Assembly: GCA_958510875.1 (NCBI GenBank)
Contig: OY294067.1
Coordinates: forward strand, 143,259,546-143,323,545
Source: Endomychus coccineus
Lineage: Eukaryota; Arthropoda; Insecta; Coleoptera; Endomychidae
Length of the DNA: 64,000 nt
Direction of reading: 5' to 3'
The notes beneath the pieces are model-generated. The model was not told the DNA's origin, made no database searches, and was given only the letters and a program-made list of their open reading frames with translations. Made by a program: the position numbers and the translations under genes. Positions 23,414 through 36,241 of this stretch are shown here, one piece after another; positions within the stretch are counted from its first letter, which is position 1; each line of letters begins with the position of its first letter.

Positions 23414-23635
23414 CCTTCTATTTCGTAGCAGGTAATCTCTATAATATTTATACAGCGGGAACTGTACAAGAGCAAGAAATTCTTCTGGTTTTGTATATGA
23501 ATATTGCTTAAGCCATTGAATTCCATTTATTTGCTGGAACTACAGGAAAAGAATAACAGGATATGAAGTACAGATAATTTCATGAAAAGAGAGCTGCCTC
23601 CTCTACATTTTAACAATTTCATGTCTCTATTCCAG

Positions 23636-23974
23636 GCAGGATATGTTCTAATGGAGGATAAACGGTATTTCATCGAACCTGTTGAAGAACATGATGCGAA
23701 CAGGCATGGTCAACATTTACATATTGTTTACAAAAGAGATTCTGATATAGACGAAACAAAAACGGTTTGTGGAACATCAACCAATAATTGGAGGGATATT
23801 TGGAAGCAACGACTTAAAGAAAAATATAAGAAGGATGGATATTTGACTCACTCAAAAAGAGACTTGCGTAGTGTACATCGATATTTAGAGGTGCTTATTG
23901 TATGTGATAAGAAATTCATAAAGTATCATAAGTATCACGACATAGAAACATATGTACTGACAATCATGAATATG
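23636..23974 (+). CDS. ADAMTS-type metalloprotease, propeptide end and start of catalytic domain
   Basis: This 339 bp phase-0 exon encodes 113 residues. It opens with AGYVLMEDKRYFIEPVEEH, the propeptide strand that follows the Cys motif. A basic furin-type region (HSKRD, about residue 70) precedes the mature domain RYLEVLIVCDKKFIKYH, and the exon ends YVLTIMNM exactly at a GTAAGT donor (23975). These are the classical first strands of reprolysin catalytic domains, which usually read 'RYxExLVVADxxM'; here a Cys replaces the usual Ala of 'VAD'. The zinc site HExxHxxGxxHD must lie in later exons not seen in this window. An upstream ATG at 23582 is intronic. Confidence 0.88.
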
Positions 23975-24084
23975 GTAAGTATGTTCCAACTTTTCCAAAT
24001 TATGAAACATGATAACATATTTAACGGATTGATGGAATTTTCTGTGATAATCACTGTGACACTGGATATTTCCATTATAAAGAA

Positions 24085-24800
24085 TGAATATTGTCGTGAA
24101 GCTGTAGCACAGGATATCTTCAAAGCATTTGACAGAGTCTGGCATCGAAGGCTCCTTGTGAAACTTCCGTCATATGTTTCGCCGCCGCCTGAGCAATTTC
24201 GCTCACTATCGAGTTTTCTCTCAGATAGATCAGTCCATGTGGTTGACGAAGTCTCCTCCAAAACGATGGCTATCAATCCTGGTGTTCTACAGGTTGTTAA
24301 TGTTATACATATATCTGACTTAGCACAAACTTTGTTCGTGCTCCAATGAAACCAGGGCGAGACAGAGATAGGTTGACGCAATTAATGAAGATCTGGCAAC
24401 ACTTTCAGAATGGCAATCTGATAATCTAGTTGAGTTTAATTCAAGCAGAACTCAAGTTTGTTTTGTCTTCCATATCTTTGATCGGGAGAACCACCAACAG
24501 CACCATCTCATGAGATGATGAGTCAATTACGGAATACGGTTCAGCTCCCAAACAGTTAAGGCTTTCAGATTCTATTGAGAAGATAGCAGCTCTATTCGTC
24601 TGATTGGTGATGTGACACTCACGAATTCATTTACTTCCCTAAAACATCTTTGAAAGGTGGGTGATCTCCCTATTTTCACTAAATACTTCTACGATAGATT
24701 TTCATCAGAAATCTTGTCTGTTTTCACCACAAGAGATTCCAGATGGGCGGACAAGACCAACTCAAGCTAGTCACTCTTCATTCAAGTTCAAGACCTTCTT
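24085..24800 (+). pseudogene. LINE reverse transcriptase fragment inside the next intron
   Basis: The plus-strand translation shows FDRVWHRRLLVKLPSY, then FLSDRSVHV and INPGVLQ, matching the RT blocks 'KAFDxVWHxxLLxKLxxYG' and 'INxGVPQG' of non-LTR elements. A later frame gives INEDLATLSEWQSDN and VEFNSSRTQ (thumb region). About 24590-24660 gives a decayed 'IGDVTLTNSFTSLKH' block. Several stops and frameshifts occur, and the YADD box is not readable. It lies only about 110 bp after the second exon's donor, so it sits in an intron of the host gene. The same family as the scrap at 22590-22900 is likely. Confidence 0.82.
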
Positions 24801-27800
24801 ACCAGACTTAATTTTTCTATCAAACGGCGAAGTTGTTGAACTATTTGCCTACTGAGGTCCTTCCTATATCTTTTGCCTATTCATAACCTTTCAACTTCCA
24901 AAAATGAAATCGGACGCCTAATCTCCTCTTCCAACGTTTCATCGCTCTTTAACACGATGTTCTTCGGAAATTATAGGCTCCTCTCCCGTGCAGTCAAAGT
25001 ATTAAAAAACGGTAGTGTTTGTGACACTCCCGATATAGCGTTGTATGCAAGAAGACTCAATCGTTTCTGTGTATCAAGTTCGAGCCTTTTGTTCGTGTGT
25101 CAGGCGTCCCCCAAAGTACCAATTTGGCGCCACCTTCACTAATCGTTTCCAGATATATTGATTTCCATGCATGACCTTTAATTATTCTGCATAACGAGTT
25201 TGAAACTCATGAGAGACCTTATTTCTGTATTTATAACCTGCTATGCATGGTGGCTATCACAAATAGTATTCTGATAGATGACTGTCAAGTTGAGAAACTT
25301 AACATTGTAAAAGATTCGGTTGTCAAGTTTGACTCTGAAATAATTTTTGGACTTCATATTATTATTCTTATATATCAAATTTTTAGGGAATTTAATACAA
25401 TCACTGGTTTTTGAATGTTATATTGCTCCCTCATACGGTGCAAACTCATATATGGAGCGCTGATCTGCTCCCAAACCCATAATGTGCAATTAACCGGCTA
25501 GAAGATTATATTAACCCAATCCGCATTTGTATCCAAGACCTACTCCGCTATAGTTTTAATTCCCAAATTCTCAATCTAAGTCGCAGAATGATATACTGTA
25601 GCTTCACAACAATTTTTTTATGCACTATCACTCCTCGGAGGAATTAACCAGCTCCAAGACATCGTAGTGACCATTGCAATATTACTGGGAACAATGGAAT
25701 ATTATGTTGTTAGTAACGGAATATAATACAACTAATCCAGAGTGGTAATTAGGTATTGCATCAATGCAACAATTGGTGAACCCGAACATGTCTTGCCATT
25801 ACCTCAATAACTATGAATCTACCTGAATTTTAGATTGATGATCCGGCATTAATTATGTTTCAAATGAAAGCATTATCTAGAAAAATGAGAATATCTGAAT
25901 ACAAATAGAACAAATGAAGGATTGTGATTGGATATTGTATCAACATGTGATATCGAATAAATTAATATAAACGCAACAACAATGGTCCACACCCGATAAA
26001 AACAAATAAACTATCACGGTTTCCTGTCCATAGTATGTATCGTGTATTGATCAATATCAAATATTTGATATATTCAAATTTTTTCCTGTAGTTGGGTCCC
26101 ACGTTCTGAGAAATAAGGTATCATTATTGAGACGGAGAAAGCATTAGCGAACGGAGTCTTCCCTTGAATCGGTATAAATGACACAAAGAATGTCCTCGTG
26201 TTGCGCCAAATGGTGAATGCAATACAAATTTTTTCAGAAATTAGATATCATGATACTTGCTAATTTACTGGCATGAAAATTTGAAGTCGTATCTTGAGAA
26301 ATTTCCGAGTTATTGACGACAGCGATCAGTTGAAATACTCGACCCTATTCGTCCTCGTCGGGCTCATTTTGGTGCGGTGACTATCTGGCCAATTGTAGGG
26401 AGAAGAATTATAACAGTACGTTCTCTCTCGAGCGCAGATGCTGGTGCGACAAAGATATAGCGCGCTCCGTCGACGGCACCCGAGGAAGGGTTTCAATTAG
26501 GACGCAGTGGTGCCGTGACGAAATTTCAAATGTAAATCATATATTACTACATAGTCTTAATCATTCATTCGCATAAGATTTGTTAACAATTTTGAAGTTT
26601 CCAAGCAAAATATAAATCTCACTGAAACAAAACTGTCTGTTTTTTCTTGAATTTTCAACTACTAGGATGCATTCTGATGAGAATCAAATCGGAACATCAT
26701 GGAATGATAATTGATTAATTTCAAATGACTGAAGACCAAATCCTTACTAACAACGAATCAATTATTTCAATTATTATGTCTACTGATTTACTGATAAAGT
26801 CTAACTTGTCACTTACGAAAGATATCTAAGAATGTAAAATACAGAATAGCGTAACTTCGATAAATATTGATATGTAGGTAAACATTACTGTGAATGTTCG
26901 AAACGTGATGGATTTCGGAAAACTAAGCCATGAAAAATAAAAAATTTAAACTGCGATAATGTTGCTGCTACTCACACCAAGGTTAGATGAAACTATTGAG
27001 AAAATGAATTTGGTTCTAAGTTAATATGTTTATTGCAATTGAGATGTTTCTTTGCATATTTTTGAAGTCAGTATTAGTCAGTGGCCAACTCCGAACGAGT
27101 AACTAGTACAGGTATTCATAACATTATATTTATAGGGCCGTAATTTGTATGTTCAGCATTAAGGTGCCTTTCCATTATGACTACTAGACTCATTCATAAA
27201 ATAATACATTGATTTATGGATTCTTGGAATTTACACATCAACGAAATTATTCTTCTCATGTAAAAGCTATGAATTTGAAAAAAAAACATCTGAAATGAGA
27301 AATTTCTGAACAGTTTTTTACTCATAAGATTTTGAGCCGTTCAAAAGTTTCCATTAACAATATTTTAGGCCTAAGTTTGTACGTTTGCAATCACATTTTA
27401 GAATTGAAGAAATATCAGACACTGTCCTACAATTAGAATAACTTGTCCACCAAATTTGTATTTTCCACTTTTACAGGAGGTAGGAAATGAATAAAACCAA
27501 GTTTTACTATCTCCAACTTTATAGAGGTGCGACGTGGATTGTAAGGTTTTGGAGTGATGTCTTGTGTTTACTGATCTCAACTAGCCCACTAGGATAATCT
27601 AACTCGAGGCTCGTAGTTATGCGTTTCCGCAACTGCCTTAGCAAAAAAGTTAGGATAGAACCCCCTCAATCAAGAGTTTCCGGCACTACGACTAGGATAA
27701 GTGTTGATGATTATATCAGAGAAATAAAGACTAGTTTCAACTCAATAATTTGGTTTCAATCCTCTGAGGAATTATAACTGGAACAAAATTAGTTTCATGA

Positions 27801-30800
27801 ATAATTTATTTTTATAAATTAACATAGTTGAACTTGGTGCAAGTGCTCGGCCAGGAATTTCCCTCTACAATACGGCTAGGGAGAAAGAATGGAGACGTCT
27901 CGATCGTTTAAATCCTGTAGTACAGACAATACGAGCAATACCTCGGTCACAAGTTTGAGGATTAAATAACTAAATCAGCAAGAATAATCAATATAATTCC
28001 AAAACTGATTATTCTATCTTGCCAAATTGTATATTCAAAATTATTAAGAGGATTGAAAGAGGATATTTGGATAATAAATTACTTATTGAAGTCATGACAA
28101 TTCAAACAACAAATTATATAACAAAAAATGAGTAAGATAGCCCAGAAATTTGCATGAGAACAATGATATGATAGCTTACAAAGGAGATTGAATTGAAATT
28201 GTGCTCGTAGTTTCTAAATGAATAATCTGTTCAAGCAATATCAGATGATTTACTCGGTGATCCCATAAGACAGTGAATCAGAATTTCGGCTCTATTTAAG
28301 TTCAGCTGGGTCAATAATTATTCCGCTATCTCAGTAAGAATAACCTGAAAGGACATATTCATCACAAATTTATGAGGGGAAGGTCAAAAAAATAAGATTC
28401 CGTAATGCCGCGCAAGCACGCGGATAATTGCTAGATTAAACAAGACTTAAAAGATGACATAAACTATTCTGACTGTTGACTTGTCAAATGAGATTCTGAA
28501 TGGAGTCAAGAGGAAGAATATAGTGAACGATTATCTAATTTAGAGTCCAGCAAGCAAAAGTGAAAGAGGCGATATTCATATATCATTGGAAAATATCATC
28601 GATCAGAGAATATACACATCTACAAATAGGTTCAGATACAATTAGACATCAAATTACGTGTTCACTGTCGATAATAATCTTTCAGTAAAGCCAATCAATA
28701 ACAGACAAGATATACGATAGGAATACCACTCAGCCAAATAAAGACACCAACCAAGATCAGATTCTGTCCATTTCGGTTTGCTAGTCACCCCTCTTATCGC
28801 GTGTCGCGAGACCTCTCTAGTTTTCGCGCATTGGTAAAATAATCGTTATCAATAACACAGATGTTAGTCATAGTCTCTTTCCAAGTTTAACCATTTATAA
28901 TTCCGTACGGAAACCAGTATTAAGATTTCTCAAGCAGCTAGACATAGTAACGTATATACCGTTACAGGATGGAGGAGGGTTTTCACAAAAAACGTATATG
29001 ACGGACTCTCTCAATTCTCACCAGTAGAATCGCTCTGTGGAATATTCAGAATCAATTCAGGAACATCTTGCATATTAGGGTAGCAGTATGAGGGCTGTAA
29101 GTACATACAATAAATTTGTAAAATGCACCATCTTGATGATGACACACCAGCTCCCAAATGCATTCAGATACTAAGTAGAATATGGAATATATTGTCATAT
29201 AGATTCAGTCAAAAGAATATTTCTCACATTGTATGTATGTACATAAATATTTTCTACTAGGTACTACAGATCGAAAGGCCTAAAAATGAAGAATCCGATA
29301 TTTTGATTTTTTTAACGTTGCAGGAAATGGATATGTGGAGTTTTCAGGTGATAAGAGATAACTCAACACCTAGTGATATAGACTAGTGCAATTTTTTTTG
29401 ATTGAATGTTCTTTTGATTTTTGCAGTCACTTCCTTCGAAAATCCATTATGTAGTATCATGGCTTTGACGAATTATATTTTATCATCATCAAGGAATGAC
29501 AAATCTTAACGTTAGTTCTAACAAGGGATATTTTCTCCAATAAGCTATTCCTTGTAGATTTAATTCTTCTCAAGAAGCAAACTATCGGAGACTTCATTTT
29601 GTTGGATGAGATTTTTCGATTATTATTCTCACATTCGTATGCTATTACTCTGAATGAATATTTCCTATATGAAATGAAACTGAAAAATTGAACAGTTATT
29701 TTGTCATCAATGATATGTTACAGTCACTAGCTACAAGTTCAACATGAAATCCACAACAATATATTGAAATGACTTGTAGTTGCATTATAAACTGACTGCT
29801 CTTAATACAAATTCATATGATATTTATTCAAATTATCGTGCTATTAATGATGCTTTATTATACTAAACATTAAAAAACACATAAGCACATACCCATTATT
29901 CATAAATGTCGTCTTTGTGTAGTGCTAAGCAGGGAATAAGTTATATAGCTCTGCTAATTAGTTAATATTTATTTCGTCTCATAAATTGAAAGTTATCGAA
30001 CAACTTGTGTTCTTTTTCTTCCGTATTTTCAGCAAATATTCATGCCCCAACGTATTATTCAAATAAAACTGGAATGAACCTCAAGCTGATGGTCCATAAG
30101 TACATTGAAAATGTATACCTCCATCAATCAAACGCATAACATTACCGAATAACGACTTCTGAGAGACTTATTAGTTCATTCGCATCAGGATTGCGAAAAG
30201 ATCGCATGTAATATAGTTGATTTGAATTATCGATATTTAAATTACTCGAATTCGAATTTGATTCGTCATTCCCAGATGTTACCGCACTCTGGTGGGAAAA
30301 TACGGACTTACACCTGGTGAGGAGGGGATTTGATTGAGTTTTTGCGTATCAGATGAATGGATTTCGGAAGAAAGACGTGAGTGTAACCGGGGTCTTAAGT
30401 TGGTCTGGATTTCCCACCGTAATCTGCCTAATTAAGTAAGTGCAAAATGATATGTATTTCCTCGCGGAACGATTGATGTGGTGTGAATCGAATAGAATTA
30501 ATTGGAAAAATCGGTACGGGACACTCAGAATCTACCATGAGTCGACTACAGGTGTTTCCTCATCTTCGCAATATCATATTGTCACTATCAACATCTTGAA
30601 TTGTCACTTAGCATAGAATTTGTCGAGCATAGGCAGAAGAACTAGGATAAGAGACGATTTGAAAGTAAAGGAGCATCCTTATTCCTTTGTATTGATTATT
30701 TCCGCTCCAATCATACATCTTTCGGGTATACCCGGAAGCTAGGAGCTTCGGGCCCGAGGAGTATGTGTACTAAACTTTGTTGTTTTGTTTGGTTATATGC

Positions 30801-31400
30801 AATACCCGGAATCGTGAATATTGTGAAGGGCAAAGTATTCACCTAATTGTATTGTATGTTCCGTAAAACTGTCAAGAATTCGTAGTTGTTATAGAAATCG
30901 TTGGAGCCATTTCAAATCTATTAATATTGAAAGTTGTTGTATAGAGTTCACTGATAACGCATGATGATTCGGTTGTGAACGTTTGGTCCTTTAAGCTGGA
31001 TCGAAATCAACGTTTTGATAATTTGTTTTGGAGAAATTCATTTTATTCGAGCGGCATGCTCTGAGAAATTTGTGTGTCAGTAGAAGTACGCAATTGCAGC
31101 CGCCATATGGTCGGTTGATTAATTTGAAATAATTCCGTCAATTTAGTTTATCGAAGTTTACATACTTTCAAAAGAACTGAGAATTCTTGTTCATGGTATA
31201 TTTATAACTCCAGACTTATTGAGAAAAATTGTCACTTATCATCCTAATCACGAACATTGTTGACTCGGAGCTAAGGGACATGAGAATTAAAGTTCAAGTA
31301 TCGACGGTTCATTTGGATCTGGCCGGTGTTGTACGAATTCTTTCGAACGCTAGTTTATGAGGATGAAAAACTGTTCCGGGTACAACAAATGCTTAAAACG
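24801..31400. other. Long gene-free stretch
   Basis: I found no recognisable coding sequence, RNA gene or mobile element in these 6.6 kb. It may be intron of the ADAMTS-type gene. A 90-residue ORF at 24873-25142 + has no known motif; it follows the LINE scrap and may be its decayed tail. A short text at about 27660-27690 ('CAATCAAGAGTTTCCGGCA') recurs at about 41412-41435. Confidence 0.5.
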
Positions 31401-32791
31401 AAATGCAAGAGCCATTTGATAAAATTAAACCTATTTCATCAGGTAACTGAACCATTCTAGAGGCCTTAATAGATAGGTATAATGATGAGAAATAGATATT
31501 TGGAACACATTTTCAGATTCAAACTCATTCGGTTGGAATATCGAAAGGGTGCCTTCGCAGTTATCAATGATTTCTGTGTTCCTGTCGCAGCCCTAAAACG
31601 ATCGAATTCAGATGATGAGGGGGTGCTCTTATTTCGTTGTTTGCATATTCTCAATCACACCACAATGAGGTCATTCGACGCAGTCCACAAATGAAGATCT
31701 GCTGTAGATCCTGAGAAAGGGGTCACGAACCATCGGAAGGTTGTTATGAATAAGAAAAAAATTGTAAAGCTGAACACTTGTTTGTAGAATGTTTGTCAAC
31801 TGATTGGCTGATTGTCATGAGAACGAAGGCTGTAGCAAATGTGAGTAGCTGATAACACTTTGTTACATTTTCAACCCTTTAATGCTAAGTCTGCTCCAGC
31901 AGATTCATCTAAGAATGCTGATGAGTCGTTGTGAGACTTCCAAACAAGAAAGGGCAGTTTCATGATGCGTCTGTAGTGAACTTCGGCGGTATGAAAAATG
32001 CAGTACCAGGAGAAGTTGATATAAAACTTTTTTCGGCTTTGATCCGCATATTGTTTTTCACTTCGAACTTTGGAATTGTTGGTGAACTTCCTTCTTATGG
32101 CTCCGGTGTTGCTTCTCCATATGTCTTGCGGATCACGAATTCGACGTGCCGAGAAAAATTGAGGAACTGATAACGGCAGAACTGTCTGCCTCAATCGTTT
32201 GGGGAGGAAAATTAATTCCCTCACTGGATGAACCAGCATCTTTATAGACCCAGCTACGTTTCAGGATCTAAGCTCAAACATCTACTATGCAAAGGTCGTT
32301 GATGAACAATAATGTTGCTCTCTCAACTACGTGTGACGAGTCGATAGAATCACTATCTCAAATATATTGATCCTTGGAAGAGGTCCCATCACATCCAGAT
32401 TGCTTTATGGAGAAGACCGATATAGAACATGAAACAATATTCACAGACTCTGTAAATCAAGGTCTGAATGGAAAGTTCAGATGCCTCGATGATTCTCAAT
32501 ATATGGCCTAGAAACGGTTCCAATCCTAACGAAGATAATTTTCCTGTTCTCAGGGTGTTACACAAATGACGATTACGTCTCTACCTTTCCGTTATGGCAG
32601 ATTATATTCAACAAGAACATTTGTCAATTGTTCGAGAACCTAGGAGCACTGAATCCTCCTTTATTTCCAATCATTTGAGCCTCAAGCACCGTCGTGCTAG
32701 CGCAATAAGTAGTTCATCGAATTCATCAAACGATTTGTTGTTTATCAGACCCAAATTGCAGAGTGATATTGTGACACGTCTTATTACTTTT
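31401..32791. other. Stretch with unconvincing ORFs before the BEL/Pao element
   Basis: ORFs at 31482-31694 +, 31871-32239 -, 31931-32170 + and 32594-32851 + overlap in different frames and carry no motif I can place. I do not annotate them as genes. Confidence 0.4.
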
Positions 32792-32917
32792 TGTTACAGA
32801 TATATTCTAATAATAGACTGTCTTATTCAATTTTTGTTACTTGTATTATAATATAGTTGTCTATGAAAATATAATAATTTTGAATGTTGACATTGACAAT
32901 AAAGAAAAGTGTTAACA
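32792..32917 (+). repeat. BEL/Pao 5' LTR (short)
   Basis: It begins TGTTACAGATATATT and can end at ...GTGTTAACA, giving TG...CA ends. It aligns with the right copy at 38339 until ...AGTGTT, where the two diverge. At about 126 bp it is shorter than most BEL/Pao LTRs, so either copy could be truncated. No clear tRNA primer site follows. Confidence 0.7.
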
Positions 32918-32964
32918 ATCTTGTCCTTCATCGCTATTAAAGAATCGAGCACTTTGGAATATAG

Positions 32965-33423
32965 TTGAGAATGGCTGGAATCAGACGAAGTCAACGACTG
33001 GCAAACCGAAGAGGGGAGACATCGAATATGTCCAAGGAAGAAACGCGGGAGACAGCTCCCAAAGGATCCAAGAATATGGAACAAAATTATGACGGTTCCG
33101 AGGTATGCTTGAATGCAGACAGCAGGAAGATTACATCCGTGAAAGAAAATAGTTCGAAGAAGTAAAGTTTTGACAAGACAAGAACCAGTAAAGTTTCTAG
33201 CAGGAGACAAATAGGAATGGGAATGAAAATTAAGAAGGTAGAATTGGAACAAGAGATGTTGAAGGAGCAACAGGAAATGTTTAGCTTACAATTCGCCTTG
33301 AAAATGGCTAAAATTGAAGATGAATCTGAACACGATGAGAGTATGAGTAAGTCTGTTGTAAACGAGTCACTGGTAAGTGAGACCCCAAATATCAATAACT
33401 GGGGAACAGGTGAAAGTCCGTGA
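32965..33423 (+). pseudogene. BEL/Pao Gag, N-terminal part
   Basis: The first frame starts MAGIRRSQRLANRRGE. After a stop it continues in a second frame with a long coiled-coil-like segment (QEMLKEQQEMFSLQFALKMAKI) and an acidic stretch. This layout of a basic start, a helix and an acidic linker is usual ahead of the BEL Gag core. The following block (about 33545-33660) keeps the hallmark 'PIFSGDSTDWPNFI' text. Confidence 0.75.
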
Positions 33424-33544
33424 AATGATTGCAATAATTGCAATCAGGAATTAAATCCAATTCCATATCGAAATCTCTTCGATAGATGTCAGGCAGGTAA
33501 TCTAAACTTAACAAAACTTCTAACGCGACAATCAATTCCTAAGG

Positions 33545-34340
33545 ATTCACCTATTTTTAGTGGAGACTCTACTGACTGGCCAAATTTTATTTTTCAATTC
33601 AAGAATTCAACAACTCTGTGTGAATTTTCAAATGAAAAGTAGTAAAAGTAGGTTGCAGAAATGTTTGAAAGGAAACGCAAAAAGATAGTCCAGTATTTTT
33701 TGATATTACCACAAAATGTGGATAAGGTGATAAGTCTATTAGAAAATTGCTTTGAGCGTCCTGAACATATAATTTTTCTACTATTAGATGAAGTTAAAAT
33801 AGTACCAACCGTGAAAGAGGACAGACTTGAAATGCTGGAAAAGTTAAGAATCTCGTGGCTACTATTGATGTCCTTGGAGATAACCATCATTTGCGAAATC
33901 CTATGCTATTACATGAATCATTAGATAAACTACCGACATCTTATAAACTCTCTTGGATGGAATACATTTCTGGAATTCAACAAAATAAGTGCAAAATCAT
34001 TGAATTCAGTTCTTGGCTCGACATGAAGTCAAATGCTGCCTGTCAGCTTCAAATACCTCAGTTTGACAGGAAATCTGACACTGATAAGTCAAAAGTACGA
34101 AATTACAAAGAAGAAGTTATATTGACAATCAAAAATTTGAGTAAAAATTGTACATGTTGCGGTAATAAAACTCATCGCTTGAGTGTTTGCTCGAAATTCA
34201 AAGATTCATCAGATGACGATAGATGGTCATTTATCACTTCCAATGAACTCTATTTTCCATGTTTTTTGCCATATCATGGCATTAGGGATTGTAAAAAGCG
34301 GAAAATTTGTGGCATAGATGGTTGCTAAAAACTACATCAT
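33545..34340 (+). pseudogene. BEL/Pao Gag core and zinc knuckle
   Basis: Reading across two frames gives PIFSGDSTDWPNF (family pattern 'xxFxGDPxxWPxF'), then CFERPEHIIFLLLDEVK and NPMLLHESLDKLP. A knuckle CTCCGNKTHRLSVC has the CX2CX4HX4C spacing. After it comes the second cysteine-rich stretch typical of the group (CFLPYHGIRDC). Stops at about 33640 and 34327 break the frame. Gag would form the particle and bind the element's RNA. Confidence 0.82.
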
Positions 34341-34346
34341 GAACTT

Positions 34347-34784
34347 TTGCATCATAGAAAAGTTGAAGGAAATGAACAACGTCCAGTTATTTTTAAAGAT
34401 GAATCAGTTGAAAATAATTGCTATATAATGTCTAATAAAAGAATTTTATTGAAAATGTTACCGGTTGTTATTTCTAATGGTTGTATATCGGTGAGAACAT
34501 ATGCGCTATTAGACGATACGTCCACTGTGACTTTGATTCACCAAGATTTGGCTGACGAGTTGAATCTCACTGTACCTCAACAATCATCATGTTTACAGTT
34601 GACCAACAATCAAGTAGATGAACAAGATGATTCTCGAGTGGTTAGTTTCAAGATATCTTCAAAAACTAATAATAAGAAATTTTACTTGCGACATGTGAGG
34701 ACAATAAAGGGACTTTCTCTACCTCGACAGACTGTAAATATTGAGCGTTTCACAAAAATATCCATATATCGACAAATAAAATAA
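34347..34784 (+). pseudogene. BEL/Pao aspartic protease
   Basis: The segment TYALLDDTSTVTLIHQDLAD is the retroviral-type protease active site region. The family has 'LLDxGSxxTLI'; here the glycine of the D-x-G triad is replaced by T (DDTST), so the enzyme would be dead even if translated. It normally cleaves the Gag-Pol polyprotein. Confidence 0.8.
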
Positions 34785-34885
34785 CATCTATGACTCAAGC
34801 TGAACCAGAAATTTCAATTGAACGATACAATTGGCCCCTTCTAGTAAGCCGGCAGATTATCAATGGATGTTGAAATGGTCCTGCA

Positions 34886-36241
34886 ATGAGTGAAACCCTA
34901 CATGGATGGGTACTCCATGGTAACTGCAACATGTCTCATGAAAGAAGCTATAGACACTCAGTATGCCATATAGACTCAATATTTAAAGATGAGTTGGATA
35001 TTTCACATGAACTAGTTAAAGGGGAGTGGAAATTGAAGTCATTTGACAATAAGACTAGGGTTATGTCGAATTAGGATATGAGGGCTCAACAGATTTTAGA
35101 TTCTACGATGGTAAAAACTGATGGAAAATTTGAAACTGGTCTTTTATAAAAGATATTGATTTTATTTTACCTGAGAGTAGAGAGAATGCTTTAAGAAGAC
35201 TGAGATGTACCGGAAGGAAGATGGATAAAAATGTGACTCATGGAAAAATGTATTGTGAGAAAATGTTAGACATGGAAAGAAAAGGTTATATCAAAAAACT
35301 GATAACGAATGAAATTGAGAAATATTCTCCAAAATTATGGTATTAACCTCATTTTGGTGTGATTAATGCAAATAAACCGAATAAACTACGGATTGTTTTC
35401 GACGCTTCAGCAAAATCGAATGGTTTAGTTTGAACAATTGTTTATTGACTAGCCCAGATTTGTACAATTCCTTACATACTATTATACTGAATTTTCGTAT
35501 AAAAATATAGCAGTCACAGCAGATATCAAAGACATGTTCTTACAAGTGGGTGTAGAAAAGGACGATCGTTCAGCACAACGAATACTATTTCGAGCAATGG
35601 ACAGACAACGAGAACTTGACGTTTACAACATAAATGTCGTCTTTTTTGGCTCTACATGTGGACCGTGCACAGCCAAGAAGCTAAGAACAGAAATGCGCAT
35701 GACTATGCGGAAGAGTATCCAGATGCAGCCAATGCTATTATAGACCACCACTATATGAATGACTGCCTTGGAACAGCAGATACGAAAGAAGAGGCGAATA
35801 AGTCGATACGCGATGTCATTCATGTACATAAGCAGGGTGGATTCACCATCCGCAATTGGATGTCTAATGTACAGGATGTTCTTCAAAACATAGACGAATA
35901 TTTAATAGCGAACACAATGGAATTTTTCGAGAATAATCACGGAACATTGCCGGAAAGAATTTTAGGAGTTTGGTGGAATCCACGAGAGGATATATTTTTC
36001 TTCAATAGTAAATTCAACAAAATTGACAAAGACATTATGAACAATATGGAAAGACCGACTAAAAGAGATATTCTGAAAGTTGTAATGTCTGTATTCGACC
36101 CACTTGGATTTTTGACACATTTTATGATACAGGGGAAAACTCTTCTGCACGACCTATGGAGGAGTGAAATAGGATGGGATGATGAAGTTCCTGTCACACC
36201 GAACAAAATTTGGGAAATTTGGATTCGGAATTTGCAGAATA
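34886..36241 (+). pseudogene. BEL/Pao reverse transcriptase
   Basis: Readable blocks: MSETLHGWVLHGNC, then after several stops ITADIKDMFLQVGVE (finger/palm, with the catalytic D of 'DIxxMF'). Next come FFGSTCGPC and HYMNDCLGT, where the usual YVDD has become YMND, losing an active-site Asp. The thumb region follows (VKxFDPLGFLTH-like text VMSVFDPLGFLTH and KTLLHDLWRSEIGWDD). Frames switch at least twice (about 35540 and 35660). The right end is cut by the mariner insertion at 36241. Confidence 0.85.

Larger units (their letters stand above)
17226..23635 (+). other. Phase-0 intron of the ADAMTS-type gene, loaded with repeats
   Basis: This 6.4 kb intron has a GTATGA donor and a TCTCTATTCCAG acceptor. 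It contains a foldback element (17949-18569), a 158 bp tandem duplication (19026-19341), a dispersed repeat (19530-19625), a Penelope-like RT scrap (21784-22017 -) and a LINE scrap (about 22590-22900 +). Between these I see nothing coding. Confidence 0.8.

Noticed and set aside
23582..23635. ATG at 23582 as a start codon
   Set aside because: The stretch ends in a splice acceptor and the propeptide continues in phase from the exon at 16852-17225.
24873..25142. 90-residue ORF after the LINE fragment
   Set aside because: No motif and no splice pattern. It fits decayed LINE tail or chance.
31466..32239. Overlapping ORFs on both strands left of the BEL/Pao element
   Set aside because: Three frames overlap without any recognised motif. 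None stands out as a gene.
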